This document shows positions 63,834 to 64,000 of a stretch of DNA of 64,000 nt, in pieces. This DNA comes from JALEFZ01 sp038527485 (GTDB lineage Bacteria > Bacteroidota > Bacteroidia > J057): positions 29,522 through 93,521 of the forward strand of contig JBCBFT010000013.1 in the NCBI GenBank assembly GCA_038527485.1, read 5' to 3'. How positions within the stretch are numbered: the first letter of the stretch is position 1; each line of letters opens with the position of its first letter. The position numbers were made by a program, and so were the translations under genes. The notes under the pieces are model-generated. The model ran no database searches. It saw nothing but the letters and a program-made list of their open reading frames with translations, and was not told the origin of the DNA.

Positions 63834-64000
63834 TTGATTTCTCCGAATTTAGGAGTTGTACGTTTTTAACGATTTGCAAAATAATACAAATTATGAAAAA
63901 AATAAAATAGTATTATTGAAGGAACTAAATCTTACCACTTCTGTGGAATACAAGCATTAATAAATTAAACTAATTTACTCATACTTTTATCGTATTGCAC

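Noticed and set aside
1..64000. tRNA and rRNA genes
   Set aside because: I looked for GGTTCGAATCC-type T-arms and rRNA-like stretches and found none outside coding sequence; a covariance-model search would be decisive.

Overview
The window looks like chromosomal DNA of a gliding or surface-associated member of the Bacteroidota, probably near the Saprospiria/Cytophagia. The signs are five secreted proteins with type IX secretion (T9SS) C-terminal sorting domains, a PorV-like outer-membrane barrel, large hybrid histidine kinases (one with a C-terminal AraC helix-turn-helix), PKD and SprB repeats, frequent ATGA overlaps, and TATATTTG boxes matching the Bacteroidota TAnnTTTG -7 element. The phylum assignment is secure; the class is inference. 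I saw no rRNA, tRNA, transposase, integrase or CRISPR array.

Layout. 1-8.1 kb: two hybrid sensor kinases (the first cut by the window edge) and a large secreted protein with an FG-GAP propeller, CARDB domain and sorting domain. 8.3-11.6 kb: a WYL-type regulator fused to a phytanoyl-CoA-dioxygenase-like domain, divergent from an RtcB RNA ligase; a small cyclic-phosphate-type receiver protein lies at 20 kb. 11.7-16.6 kb: three tandem paralogous trypsin-like serine proteases, two of them lipoproteins. 16.6-19.6 kb: a twice-repeated cassette of outer-membrane barrel plus lipoprotein. 20-25.5 kb: fatty-acid desaturase, PIF1-like helicase and PorV-like barrel. 25.9-32 kb: a seven-PKD-domain T9SS cargo protein, then an ECF sigma factor operon with a predicted envelope-spanning protein and a PKD lipoprotein.

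32.4-48 kb is mostly housekeeping: ftsY, rimO, smc, an M36-like metalloprotease, a YigZ/IMPACT protein, an operon of AI-2E-type permease, Nudix hydrolase and MazG-like pyrophosphohydrolase, an sdpR-sdpI-like pair, and an RluA-type pseudouridine synthase. 48-57 kb holds two giant secreted proteins: a SprB-repeat protein with a type B sorting domain, and an M43-like protease homologue whose zinc site is mutated. 58-64 kb holds a GroES-like protein, a lipoprotein cyclophilin, recA, floA, an enoyl-CoA hydratase and a MarR regulator.

The intergenic DNA is rich in small repeats: a two-copy palindromic MITE-like element (about 44.9 and 58.0 kb), REP-like hairpin clusters (about 25.6 and 32.0-32.3 kb), period-7 GAGA/TCTC arrays (about 10.0 and 25.76 kb), and an imperfect direct repeat with a 130-bp offset downstream of recA. 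The features most worth following up are the WYL-dioxygenase/RtcB locus, the inactivated M43 homologue, the paralogous protease and barrel-lipoprotein clusters, and the MITE-like element.
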